Shown here piece by piece: positions 13,912 to 25,400 of a stretch of DNA of 64,000 bases. Position numbers and translations under genes: made by a program. How positions within the stretch are numbered: the stretch's first letter is position 1; every line of letters begins with the position of its first letter. Under the pieces are notes generated by a model. It did not search any database. It saw only the letters and a program-made list of their open reading frames with translations, and was not told where the DNA came from. The stretch covers positions 35,989,159-36,053,158 of the forward strand of contig CM049313.1 in NCBI GenBank assembly GCA_026874595.1, written 5' to 3'. Origin of the DNA: Sipunculus nudus (Eukaryota; Annelida; Sipuncula; Golfingiida; Sipunculidae).

Positions 13912-13930
13912 GGTGGTGCCCTCTGGCGGA
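13912..13930 (-). promoter_or_regulatory. Strong CTCF-like site
   Basis: Read on the minus strand the sequence is TCCGCCAGAGGGCACCACC. It matches the bilaterian CTCF core CC(A/G)(C/G)(C/T)AG(A/G)(G/T)GGC(A/G)(C/G) at every core position except that G stands where A is the more usual third base. It lies in a short G+C-rich patch. A functional site would be expected to bind CTCF and could act as a domain boundary; only the sequence match is seen here. Confidence 0.45.
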
Positions 13931-14039
13931 GAGCGACTGTCACTATTAATGGACAGAAAGTAACATTAACAGGGCATAAGTATTTATATCCCAGAATAAA
14001 CATACATCAGTAACATACAGTTAGTGATGATATAGTAGA

Positions 14040-14640
14040 CGAATAACAGAAAACACCTGTGCCAACGACTTTAACCCGCGTATTGGGTTGAATAATTCTG
14101 CTCCAACGTGTGATTTATGGAGTTGGTCCAATCTGCGCATGTTTAGCGGACCACCAAAGGTCGTTTGTGTTGTAAAATCAGCAAGATCTCCGCCTATAGG
14201 CGAACAAGATAGCGACCATGTTAAGGTCTTTGCGCTGATGTTTTGTGGAGCGCAGGCGCCATGCCTAATGTGTAAAGCTTAGAGCTGGAAGAACTTTATT
14301 CATGGCTTGTTTGTTCCGGCTATAGCGCTCATATAGACGGAATGACCTCTCTCACCCCAGCAAAAACCCGATAGAAATAATTGTTCTTCTTCAATATGTT
14401 CTTACGTGAGCTCAAACGGGGCGCCACAACATATGTGCTTTCTGAACCTTGGCGCGGCTTCGTGTGTTTTGTTGGAAGTGCTGTTTGATAATGACTGTAA
14501 ACACACTTCTTATATACAATGTCTGCACTACGCATGCTCCGACCAAATGCCCCTGTCTTCACACTATAAAAAAAACTTAACCCCTTTCCCCCAACGTTTG
14601 CATTATGGATCTGGCCTCTTCTAAATGTGTTTTCAGCATG
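14040..14640. other. G+C-richer unique island
   Basis: Contains TGATTTATGG at 14111-14120, a PBC-Hox composite consensus, and TGCGCATG half-sites of NRF1 type. Frames on both strands (up to 77 codons) overlap one another and show no domain. Confidence 0.28.
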
Positions 14641-15690
14641 ATTGCTATATAGAGTTATTCAAAGTTTACGTGATAATGTCAAGTTATTTTAAATGTAGTT
14701 TCAATTTGGCTAAGAAGACGAACATATTCTATCATAAATTGGATAAAAATCAATATTTTTAAAACCACAATTTATTACGCAGTAAGCTCAGTATAACACC
14801 AAGCTCGTGTCTACTCGCTGATGTAAAGAAATTAGATAACATTAATTTAGTCATGGTTTCAAGTTGATATAACCTGTCGTGCAGGTGTTATCATTTTATC
14901 GCTTTGTAAAAAGTTCTTAGGGTTAATTCATGCAGGATTCAACCACCGTTTTATATGTACGCTGACATATCATAAAACATTGGTGATTTAAATTATTAAT
15001 AGTAGTAATAAATCAATGAAATGGTATAGAAATGCAAAATCAACTTTTTAATTCATGACTTTAACGTACCTGTGCAAATAAAGTAATTAATGATTCTGTT
15101 AATGGTTTTCTACATATGCATGCATGGGAGATGCATATGATCTTTCATCTTCTATATATACATGTACAATTCAGGAATTATTAGTATGAATTAAATAATG
15201 GTTTTACCGGTTCTGTGCATGACGTACATAATCAAAAAAGAAGATATATCAGTTAATATTTTATGGAAATGAATGCACAGATGCTTTCTCCTTGCCATAT
15301 AATTAATATATATGTTAACTTGGCACATTTTTTTTTAATTTTTTTTTTATTTTATTTTTTATAATATGTATAACTGCCACTGTATTGATGGTACCATTTT
15401 CAAAATAATTATTTCATGTAAATTGCAGCATACAGTTTTAATTCGCATGAAATGTCAATCATAATAAACAGAATTATGAAGCCATAAAATTCATGACTTT
15501 ATTTCATGTCAAATGTGCTTAAAATATGCATGGAACTATATTGCAGAGTTAACGGAACTGAAACTTGTTGTGGCCTTTCTCTCGCATGCATGCAGTGCTG
15601 TTGGTTTCTTGTGTGAAACCTGTGCACATGTTGGAGAAATTAATATGGCTGCATGCCTTGTGCAAAAATTGGCCGCGCAGAATTGCCTTG
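14641..15690. other. A+T-rich intergenic DNA
   Basis: Unique A+T-rich sequence with a poly-T/A-rich patch at 15330-15365. CATGCATG octamers occur at 15119 and 15585. No gene is seen. Confidence 0.6.
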
Positions 15691-15970
15691 TAAACACGTG
15701 AGATGTGCGCACGCGGTGGCGAGGCGACCACGGATCTTTATTAATATTTGCATATCACATCTCGTGTTTGGTTACTGCGCATGCTATCAAAATATCTAAT
15801 TGTGCTTGAATGCTCGGATTGTAATTAGACGTGCGGTTACGCAGTGGTTCCTCTGCAGATTATGTCTTTCCCGAGTGACAGAAATTCTGTCACAATTGGC
15901 TTAAATCCACAAGATGGTTTAATCGCTTTCAGCCGCTACCACTGATTAGAATACCCATGTAAACATATTA
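15691..15970. promoter_or_regulatory. Unique island with a palindromic TALE-homeodomain site
   Basis: TGACAGAAATTCTGTCA at 15876-15892 is a perfect inverted repeat (8-bp arms, one-base spacer) of the TGACAG core bound by Meis/Pknox/TGIF factors. A TGCGCATGC and a GTAATTAGAC homeodomain core lie within 120 bp upstream. Candidate enhancer element. Confidence 0.33.
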
Positions 15971-16515
15971 ATCATATCTTGTATGTCGACAGTTGCTCAC
16001 CGAATTCGAATTTATGAATATTATATTGAGATTAAAAGGAAAATTATTATTTCTTCAACAACACGATTTTGTATATTTTATACGTAATATATTTGAGACT
16101 TTAATTTATTTAAGATCAAAGTGTTGAAGAATTATTTTGTATTGTAATAATTCTACAAAAAGGTATTTTTTTACTTCCTGTCTGCATGATTCCTTAGCAA
16201 ATTTTTCGTAAACGGTTTGCAGTATATTTATTACGCACAACACCGAATATCCAGAAATATTCATGAAAGTGGTAGATTTATGAACAGAAGGAACATTAAG
16301 AATCTAACTAATATAAATTTACACCAAATAGTACATGTAGAGTATCAATAGGGGAAGCACAGAAAATAAATTGTGCTTAAGCTATATACAAGACGTTACG
16401 ATCTATCAGAAATATTCGCTTATATAAATAATAGAAAACATCGATCCTTTAATAATATATATGTCCTTCTTTACAAAAAAAACCCACATGCATACTTACA
16501 TTTACAACTGTATTA

Positions 16516-16578
<63 letters not shown>

Positions 16579-18089
16579 TTACTTGTGTTAAATGTCCAAG
16601 TTTTCCTGTAATTGATTATCATTATAAGCATGAGCGCATACATGCGCTATATAACTTGTGGATACACTAAAATATATAATAATTCTGACAAATAAACATG
16701 CATGTTGAAGTTCTCTCAGTCTCGTCTGTGTATATACATTTTGCACGAAGAACGATCGATGGATATCTATATAAATCACGAGATAATTTAAGTGACATAC
16801 ATGTCTCATTTTAACAATATGAACGCGACTTGGGACTATACTTACAATATTTTTTGTATAAAAATCTATTTTATGCTTCATTTTTATTCACACACATTAT
16901 AAAGCGTCGAAGGCAATTAAGTTGATTTTAGTAAAAGACTGATATAATAAATAAAATTAGATTTAAAGATTGATATATTATAAATGACATCATGCAGATC
17001 TTTCAAACTTTCTGTCTTTAGGGATTAATTATTATGATTCGCTAGAAGATTTAGCGCACGTATTATTTGATATAATTAATTCATATGAAAATGGTTATAT
17101 TCTGTGTAGTTTTTTATTTGTATGGTGGGGTTGCGAAAATTGAAACCTGGCGAAATACTGAAAATATAAACCTAACCACAGTTTATAACATGAGGCAGTT
17201 TCAAATATATTGTATACATGTGCAAAATTAACAATACTATAACATTTTTTTTAAATTACCTTATATATATATAGCCCCGCCCACACTCTTCAGATAACTG
17301 ATACCTTCTAGATGCAATGTTTGCAACAATCGTATATTCAATATACATTTAATATATATTTTCTATAAAAAAAATAAATTTTTATGATATTTGCTTGGCT
17401 TATAAATCAGGTACGTTGTTCTCTACATTATTGCACCTAATATTGTATAAACTTTACTGTGGGGGCTGATTATTGGGTCACAGGGATGCAATATACAGAC
17501 ATCCATATATACGTAGATCTGCATGGCACTCAATATATATACAATGGGGAAATTAAGTTTAATCATATTTAAGTTGTACTAGTCACAACACCGTGAAATA
17601 AAATAAATTTCATCGAAAAATTACATTACATGTTTATGTATTATATATAATAATTCCACCGAGATTTAACGAGATGTATATATTCAAGCGACGTTAGCCT
17701 GGTAAAACATAGCGTATCAAGTGTAACGAATGACTGGTCCCGTGACTTCAATATGTTTCTATTTAAAAAAAATTGTGCCCCATGACACATAACTAATGAA
17801 TTTGCACATAATCTTCCGTTTAATTGGTTCATTTTAATGTCGTTAGTAAAAATATTTAATGACGTGATATACAAACTCTACAATAAATCGGTAGACAATT
17901 TAGGAATTACATGTTAATATTGCGTAAATCTTAACTTTAAATGTAATATGTACGTGTGTACGTTTGTATGTATATTATAATTTATGTATATATAGTTGAT
18001 GAATAGTTTGCTTTTATACACATATATATGCACTTACCTATTTAGATGTAATGTAATATAATATAACATAATATAATATGATCAATAAT
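15971..18089. other. A+T-rich intergenic DNA
   Basis: Apart from the (AT)n tract listed separately, this is unique A+T-rich sequence. A TAATA/TAACA pentamer-like stretch occupies about 18049-18082. No coding signal. Confidence 0.6.
16519..16577. repeat. (AT)n microsatellite
   Basis: About 29 perfect AT dinucleotides. Tyr/Ile alternating frames on both strands are translations of the repeat. Confidence 0.95.
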
Positions 18090-18600
18090 ATAACTTTGCG
18101 ACCCCTTTCCGCCTTCACTTCGTGGAACTTCCGGTGTGGGGTGATTTTGTAAGGGGACGAGGTCACTTGAGAACAAAGTGTACATTTATATTTATGGCTT
18201 TTTAGTCAGAGGGATGAAAAAGGCTAACGGTAAGACGACAGGATGCGAATGAAAGTGATCCGGAAGCCGCCCGCTCATTATAAACATGAGGCCTATTTGT
18301 CCTCATTAACTAACACGGCCTTGTCAAAGTCGGCTTGATAAATGCCCGGCCAGAGGTCCGTGCACAATGCCACGAAAGGCTGATTTATGCAAAAAAGGAC
18401 GAATTCATTTGCGTTCATTTTATTGCTGATGCATTTTTGAGATCAAATGAAGCTTTCGTTTTGTCTTAGCTAAAAGTCTCTCGGCTATTGTTGATACATG
18501 CAAGCTTGTTATAGCATTCCCCGCACACCTTCAGTAAGATTTGTTCTTTGTGTGCAATTTTAGAGCCCGGGCTGTGTATAACTGCATGGTTTGTATTTTT
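18090..18600. promoter_or_regulatory. G+C-richer island with two ETS sites
   Basis: ACTTCCGGT at 18127-18135 and CCGGAAGC at 18260-18267 are near-perfect ETS/GABP cores in opposite orientation about 130 bp apart. TGATTTATGC (PBC-Hox-like) follows at 18381-18390. ETS pairs are common in animal promoters, but no transcript start or frame is evident. Confidence 0.33.
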
Positions 18601-18611
18601 TATTTTTTTTT

Positions 18612-18629
18612 GGGGGTGGGGGGGGGGGG
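18612..18629 (+). repeat. Poly-G run
   Basis: G5-T-G12, with potential to form a G-quadruplex on the plus strand. The rest of 18600-18650 is T-rich. Confidence 0.9.
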
Positions 18630-18766
18630 ATGGCCAAGGTATTTAGTATTTTTACTATATCCATATTTTATTATATATCACACAAATCAATTATGATACA
18701 TCCACATTGTATTTCAAGATCATATTCTGTATGACTGGAAGTGGAAGGTGAACACTTAATGTGTCT

Positions 18767-18828
<62 letters not shown>

Positions 18829-18846
18829 CTGTATTTACTGTATATG

Positions 18847-18877
<31 letters not shown>

Positions 18878-18885
18878 ATATATTA
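18767..18885. repeat. (TA)n microsatellite, interrupted
   Basis: Two TA tracts (18767-18826 and 18840-18885) separated by a short TTTACTG-containing spacer, with occasional TATG interruptions. Confidence 0.95.
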
Positions 18886-18949
18886 GTTATATGTATACTA
18901 CATGAACATTATGCATAAACAAGTGGAAGATATATTGCAAAAGTTCAAG

Positions 18950-19920
18950 TTTACAGCCATTATATATCCGGGGCTGCAAAATGCAGTTCAGAAGAACTAT
19001 TCCGCTGTTTGACAGCACTGTGACAGTCTGTTAGGTGCTAATTCCAGCTGAATACCTCGCACGGCTCACCTGTTTTTTTAACCATGCATACCCTACGAGC
19101 ACGGCCCCTCAATAATAACTAACCACGTTATTAATAACCAACCGGAGTTAGTTAAAAATAGCAACACGAGCGTGGGGAGAAATACACTTGATTATAGTAC
19201 AAACAACTCATCGTGGCGCGGTAAACTCTAACATCTATCTAATAGCCAACATAAGGCTCGGGTTGAGCCGAGTTAATTTGGGCCTTTATTTCTGTATTTG
19301 CTCAGAGAAACTGTTCTTATTTAAGACGAATTGGGGATCGGTGGCTGGATCCGAGTTGATGCCAGAACGCCAAGCCCGATGAATACTGGTGGCAGATTGG
19401 CCCCGCTCGGAACGCAACACGCATACACTCGATTAGTTACTGAAGTGGGGAGCCACGGACGCGGTGTGTAAAGTGAATGCCTCCCAGTTCCTACAGTGAA
19501 GAATAATATGGTTATTAAATCTGCTGTCGCTTTCGTCCTATATACTGTGGCATCATGTACGTCTTCCGAGTGACACAAGATCATTCTCGCGGATGAAAGG
19601 ATACAAATTGTGCAGCTAATGTAATCGTAGTTTATGATTAATTCGCCGCAGTAGTAGCCCACACCATAGCCCGGATAACGTGCGCTTATATTTCAATCCA
19701 ACCTCCGTCACCCGGTCCCTAAGGTTGGTCAATATCTGGACAGACTAACGCATTCACTCCTTAGTTTCGCATGATATGCCTATATGTTTGTCCTGCGTAT
19801 TATCACTGATATCATTTTTCTCGGCAGTCTCATGTTTTCTAAAATCTATACGTTTCACGACTCTCCCAGCTGAATTGAGACAAATGTCTGTCTTGATTTG
19901 ACCAACTCCAAGATCCTTTA
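18950..19920. other. G+C-richer unique island with nested inverted repeats
   Basis: GTTATTAATAAC at 19127-19138 is a perfect palindrome resembling a compact HNF1-type site. It is framed by the inverted heptamers AACTAAC (19118-19124) and GTTAGTT (19147-19153). A 113-codon minus-strand frame (19321-19662) lacks any recognised domain. Candidate regulatory island. Confidence 0.3.
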
Positions 19921-19950
19921 CGACAGATCACTACGCAAAGCCTTTCATAT

Positions 19951-20049
19951 GATGTTGATGATGATGGTGGTGGGTGGTGGTGGAGATGATGATGGTGGTG
20001 GTGGTGGAGGTGGTGATGATAATGATGATGCTACCACTAATAATAATAA
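19951..20049. repeat. (GAT/GGT)n cryptic trinucleotide repeat
   Basis: Imperfect GATG/GGT units, strongly purine-rich on the plus strand, ending in a short (AAT)n. Confidence 0.85.
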
Positions 20050-20228
20050 CACATCATACTTATCAGGATCATAATAGGAAATAAAAACATCATAATGAGT
20101 TATCTATATGTGAAATGGTATACACACAATTTGATATTTGCCAAAAATGGAGGTGAAATGTGGAGTGCATGGTCATATTTTGTGAAGCCCTCATTCATAC
20201 GAACAAAACGCCACCTAGCTCTTTATGA

Positions 20229-20705
20229 AGAGCTCATAATGGCCCACCTTCCACCTGCTCATACACACGTACCGCCCACCCTCCACCTGCTCAGACACAC
20301 GTACCGCCCACCCTCCACCTGCTCAGACACACGTACCGCCCACCTTCCACCTGCTCATACACAAGTACCGCCCACCCTCCACCTGCTCAGACACACGTAC
20401 CGCCCACCCTCCACCTGCCCATATCAACATGTACACGCCGTGCCACATGCACACACACTTGTACACGCCAACCCACCTGCTCATATACAAGTTCCGCCCA
20501 CCAACACCTGCTCATAAACACACGTAACGAGCACCCTTCGCCAGCACATACACACATGTACACGCCACGCTACCTGCTCATGCATACACACTTGTACACG
20601 CCAACCCACCTGCTCCTATACACACGTACGGCCCAACCCAACCTGCTCATATACTCATATACCGCCCGCCCTCCATTTGCTCATATACATATAATCCGCC
20701 CACCT
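20229..20705 (+). repeat. 32-bp minisatellite
   Basis: About six regular 32-bp units (the anchor TCCACCTGC recurs at 20282, 20314, 20346, 20378 and 20410) are built from CCGCCCACCCTCCACCTGCT followed by CAGACACACGTA. Degenerate CACACTTGTACACGCC/CCTGCTCATA-type units follow to about 20705. Because 32 is not a multiple of three, a stop-free frame through it (20095-20517, 140 codons) cycles through all three readings of the unit. I regard it as a repeat by-product. Confidence 0.88.
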
Positions 20706-21000
20706 GTATTATAATTATATATGTTGAATAATAATGACAACTGACCGACGGGTAATGACACTCAGCCGATTAGCAAAGCATTATATATAGTCTTACATTA
20801 ACATGAACCTGATCGATATGTATGTCACATTTACAATGGTATTACAGGTCTAATAGATGCAAGCTACCTCAACCTTGTGATCAAAAAGAGATATATATGT
20901 ATAATATGTGTATATAGGTGAAACTGTCACATGACTCTCAATTACAATCTGTCTTAAACTTGCGTTAAATGATATGTGGCACCCCTATCCCCATTTACAA
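20706..21000. other. A+T-rich spacer
   Basis: Nothing recognised between the minisatellite and the half-site element. Confidence 0.5.
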
Positions 21001-21945
21001 CTAGGGGCCCAGGAGTCTCGACGCTCAGCTGTATTTGTCTATAAGGATATTTCTTAAGAAATTTTTACGGTCCTGTGACCTTCATCTTTGACCTCTGGAT
21101 CCTGAAAATCAAATTGTTTCTTACTTAAGTTGTAGGTCATTAGTAGATCAAGTTTGAAGCCAATTTGTTTAGCCAAAGCAGATGTATCATCCATAAACTA
21201 ATTTTTGAATGGATGGGCCATGTGACCTTGACCTTTGACCCTATGACCCCGAATCAAAAAGAATCTTCCCCTATTGGTCGGTGAGTAATATCTTGAAGAT
21301 GGCTGGTTTGTGATGAAAAGTTTGGCTTGAAATGCATTACATATTCCTTTTAAAGAAATGGGTCGTGTGACCTTGACCTTTGACCTTTAGACACCAAAAT
21401 CGACAGGGTTCTTTCTTTAGTTGTGATCCACATATAAGTTAAGTTTGAAACCAATTTGTCAAAGACAACTTGAGATATCACCTGGACACGAATTTGTGAA
21501 CAGATGGTCCCTGTGACCTAGATATTTGACCTTTTGACCCCAAATTCAATTATGCTCTGCCCATACTGGCAAGTCAGCTAAATGTGCAAGTTGGAAAGTA
21601 TGGGATGAAAAGCTTGGCTTAAAATGCAGCCATAGTCTTTTTAAATAAGTGAGTCATGTGACCTTGACCTTTGACCTCATGACCCAAAAATCATACAGGG
21701 TCTTTCTTTAGTGGAAGGCCATTTGTAAGTCGTGTTTGAAATTCATTTGTCAATCCAACCTGGATTTTTCATCTGGAAACTAATTTGTGGATATAAACGG
21801 ATGGACAGACAGACACACAGAAGAACAGATAGACGGACAGGGTGATTACTTTAGGGCATCCACTTGTGATCAATAAAGGCACCAGGTTTGGGACACTAGA
21901 TGAAGTCACAGCTTAGAAACTGACATGATTGTTGTCATTCTATAT
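21001..21945 (+). mobile_element. Dispersed non-autonomous element with ~146-bp internal repeats
   Basis: The left end begins CTAGGGGCCCAGGAGTCTCG. Inside, a GTGACCTTGACCTTTGACC-like motif recurs at 21075, 21222, 21367, 21513 and 21658, spaced 147, 145, 146 and 145 bp. Flanking text shows two alternating halves, so the real unit is a ~291-bp dimer. The right end has a GGACAGACAGACACACAG-type tail (about 21795-21845) and a terminal segment to about 21945. No protein is encoded. The plan of unique left end, tandem core repeats, tetranucleotide-like tail and unique right end resembles the bivalve pearl-type elements, as I recall them. Family assignment is inference. Confidence 0.6.
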
Positions 21946-21951
21946 TAAAAA

Positions 21952-22185
21952 CTAGGGACCCACAGGTCTCAACGCTCAGCTGCATTTGTCTATAGGTATA
22001 TATGTTTATGTGTTTTTCCAAAATATTGGTCCTGTGATCAGTTTGAAGCCTACCTGTCTACCCAAACTGGAGTTATCATCCATAAACTAATTTGTGAATG
22101 GATGGGCCCTGTGACCTTAACCTTTGACCTTATGACCTCAAAATCAAAAGGAAACTTCCCCTTTTGGCAGGTGCAAGGATCATAA
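21952..22185 (+). mobile_element. Second, truncated copy of the half-site element
   Basis: It starts CTAGGGACCCACAGGTCTCA, matching the left end of the preceding element. It lacks about 75 bp including the first half-site motif, retains one motif at 22111-22129, and stops after about 235 bp. It lies head-to-tail with the first copy, only a few bases away, so this may be a local duplication rather than independent insertion. Confidence 0.6.
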
Positions 22186-22362
22186 TTGATAAGCGGGTTG
22201 GGTCAATTTTACTAAAATATTGCTTGCCGACAGGTACATATGTGTGAATGAGGCATATTGTTTTATTTTCCAGGTGCATTGTAATTTTTTGTTCACAAAC
22301 CTTGAACCCTTAGAAGGGTCTGACGTTCAGTGGTCAGTATATCATGTTATCGCTGCACAAGC

Positions 22363-22437
<75 letters not shown>

Positions 22438-22573
22438 CATCGGGCGGCCGGCAAGGCAGTAGGGAAAAAGACAAATCGCTATGGCTTAGCATGCCGGAAA
22501 GACAGTTGGGCTAAAATTATTTTTGTTCTTGTTCATATTCATATTCATATTAATAATATTATTATTTTTTATT

Positions 22574-22604
<31 letters not shown>

Positions 22605-22840
22605 TTATTAAATATTATAATTTTATTATTTTATTATTATTAATACGTATGTATCCCATGTCGTTTAGCCGAAACGAATTGACAATTTAACGTTTTTCGT
22701 TTTTTTCAGGAACCCCCCCCCCCCCCCGGGCACTTTTGCACCTGACCGAATTGTCAGTTGGCATTGTTTAAAAAGACATACGTTTTATATATATTGCGGA
22801 ATATTAATTTACCAACAAGAATAGTTGTTTTTGAACGAGG
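22186..22840. repeat. (AT)n, (ATT)n and C15 tracts
   Basis: A perfect (AT)35 tract lies at 22367-22436, an imperfect (ATT)n at about 22540-22645, and a run of 15 C at 22713-22727 (poly-G on the minus strand). The intervening sequence is unique and A+T-rich. Confidence 0.9.
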
Positions 22841-23760
22841 CAAGCAGCAGGGGGCTATTACATCCTTTTTATTTTTTAACAGCCGTGCAGGGTATAAATT
22901 TTATCATTATCTAAATGCTATGTATGACTGACACCATCTCAGCAAGTCTTTACTATATGCAGCCCTTTTTAAACTACCCCAAGATCCACAAGAGCTACCC
23001 ACAATGCAGCGGGTGAGACTGTAAGGCAGTTCCTAATTGTTATTACGTTCTAAACGGACTAGCGCCTTTCGTTTTTTCTCTTAATGTGGATTCTGAGCCA
23101 GTGCGTTTCAGGTGCAACCTCACTTCTACAAAGCCAGCTTGCATTGGCTTCCTGAGCCTAAAAGGGCGACCGGCTATCTAATCTCCTATCATTACTTTCC
23201 AATTCGTTGAAATGAAAAAAAGCGGGTCTTTGAAACACTCGAGCTTAATGGTTGAGATGCACGCACCGGCAGTAGAACAAAGGGGGTATTATTATTAGGA
23301 CTGAAGATGGCGAGTTCTCCCGCATCAACATTATCATCGTGTGCTAGAGTTTACAATCAGACACCGGCCAGGTGAAACGAGTATCTATTAAACTGGTGGC
23401 ACCATTGATTTTTGCTGTTCGATACCTTGTAAACAGGTCCTAGATTACGTAATCCTTTCTTCACAAGTTTTCTGCGTTGATTAGATGTCCCAAGCTCCCG
23501 AGATTTTTTTCTTACCCTGCCTTTGAATGGCCGAGGAAACGGGCGTTAAGAATGTTTGCTCACAGATTAATCTAAGGTGATACGGATTCTTAAGAACCAC
23601 AAGAGACCGTCGTGAAAGGAAAACCGCCGCTTTGACGTTGTGTCATCAATAAAAAATGTCATTCGATGGTCGGAAAAAAGTGTGCACGTGACAATCCACT
23701 ACTGATTCGTTGCTGTCTCGTAGCCGGATTGGTATTATGAGCAACGTTGCAGTTCTGAAC
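22841..23760. promoter_or_regulatory. G+C-richer island with CTCF-like, YY1-like, D-box and E-box motifs
   Basis: A CTCF-like core CAGCAGGGGGC lies at 22845-22855 on the plus strand. GAAGATGGCG near 23305 resembles a YY1 site. GATTACGTAATC at 23443-23454 is a perfect palindrome holding TTACGTAA, the PAR-bZIP/NFIL3 site, and a GTAAACA Fox core lies just upstream. A USF-type CACGTG lies at 23685-23690. No open frame of note. Candidate cluster of regulatory elements. Confidence 0.33.
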
Positions 23761-24340
23761 TTTGCTGAATGTATATATATAGTGTTATAAAAGTTTTTCT
23801 TTGGAGGCTTATATTTTAGGAGAGATCATGCATGCCATTCATATAAAATAAAAATGAGTGTCAGGTAAACGTATAAACTCCACAATTATTTTAACATTTT
23901 AGTGCGATTTACAATAAAATATACAAGTTAATGTTTACCTGCTTTTGGTTATATAATATAATTTTTTTTTCTGGTTTTATTCAAGTTATTGAATAACCTA
24001 AGGTTTATATAATATATTAATATAAATATATATATATATATAATATCATATATAATATATTAAAGATATTAAGATATAATAAATGAATAAACGTCTTAAC
24101 TTCAATTGGCAAGTTAAATTCTCCCGTTCCTTGAATTTTACAGGCAAATCCTTGTACGTGTGTGTATATGTCTTTGAAGGATATACATATATACTCAGTA
24201 TGGAACTGTCATTGTTCATTTTGTCATTCCGTACATTACAAAACTTTATCTAGATTTGACATATGTCGTTGTTTAGATATAATGCATATTACATGTTTTG
24301 GGGTATTAAAAAGAGACTAAACCGCATACCTTACGGCGAC
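23761..24340. other. A+T-rich spacer with imperfect (TA)n
   Basis: Imperfect TA/TAA-rich sequence at about 24000-24080; otherwise unique. CATGCATG at 23827. Confidence 0.6.
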
Positions 24341-25400
24341 CTATATTTACACGTGCACACGTGACCTGTTTCGTGCCTCATTTTCACAGTTAACTGTCGT
24401 CTGCTCAAGAACACTCATTAAAAATCGCGCTCGGTACTAACAAGTTACATTTTTTGTCGCAAGGTTCATCGGCTTCCAGGGTAAAACAGGTAATTTACAT
24501 GGAACCCGTGAAATTTTATTGGTGACAAGAAACTCGACAGGGGAGACAGGTAAACAGGTTAAAAAAAGTTCCTTTTTTTTCTCAGCGCGCCCTACCCTAA
24601 CCTTTAGAGGGTTTGTTAGTTTCCCCGATGACTTGCTACCGTCACCCCTCCAGCAAAAACAGCAGTTCTTGCTTTGTTTGTGTTTGACCCCAGGGTCAGG
24701 CATGTCGGGGAACGAATGACGATATTAGTGACGGTATCACACGTTGCCATGAACCCTGCGTCCTCGCTGCGTCGTAGGAGCAAGTAGGCTACTCAAGCTG
24801 TGCGCGATCTTTCTGTCATCCTTTCATAAGAGTTTGCAAAGCTCGGGGACAAGACAGTGACGTTCATAGAAGCATTTCGCGACCCAATGCAAATTCTGGT
24901 CTTCTTATTTCTTGACCTCTGACCCCAGAGCGTCTAAGGTCCCATAACCTATGCTTTATGCCTGCAGTAATTAATGCCCGCCCTCCTCCGACCCATTTTC
25001 CCCTTGCTTTACGCTGTATTGTTCAACAGTCGTGAAGCCACGGACCGTTGCGCGTTCGGTTCGCCCGGGGACAAAAGCCCCTTCACATCGGTAACAGCAA
25101 TATCTGTGAAAGGTCTGTACGTATGCCCCAGAGTGGTCGCGCTGGTGATGCTACGCCTCAACGTTATTGTTGGCTTCTAGACGCAATAGATCTTCCCCAA
25201 GAATAGATTTGTCTGAAGCAAAACCAACCATGAAATGTACCAATGTGTACGGCGACTCGATGTATATCGTCAGACAAATGTACATTATAGTAACATCACT
25301 ATTACCCCTGTGGAGCTGGCTCCCTCGACGTGGGCTTCCATAGGGCGAGCTGTCACATAAATTATGAATATGGCTTCCCAATTGACATATTTCAAAATTT
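24341..25400. other. G+C-richer unique island with tandem E-boxes at its left edge
   Basis: CACGTGCACACGTG at 24350-24363 holds two CACGTG E-boxes separated by two bases. The rest is unique sequence with several chance-length frames (up to 88 codons, on both strands) and no recognised domain. Confidence 0.3.

Noticed and set aside
19321-19662. 113-codon minus-strand frame
   Set aside because: No recognised domain, transmembrane pattern or splice context.
20095-20517. 140-codon frame rich in Pro/His/Thr
   Set aside because: Most of it reads through the 32-bp minisatellite in successive frames; no domain and no conserved start context.
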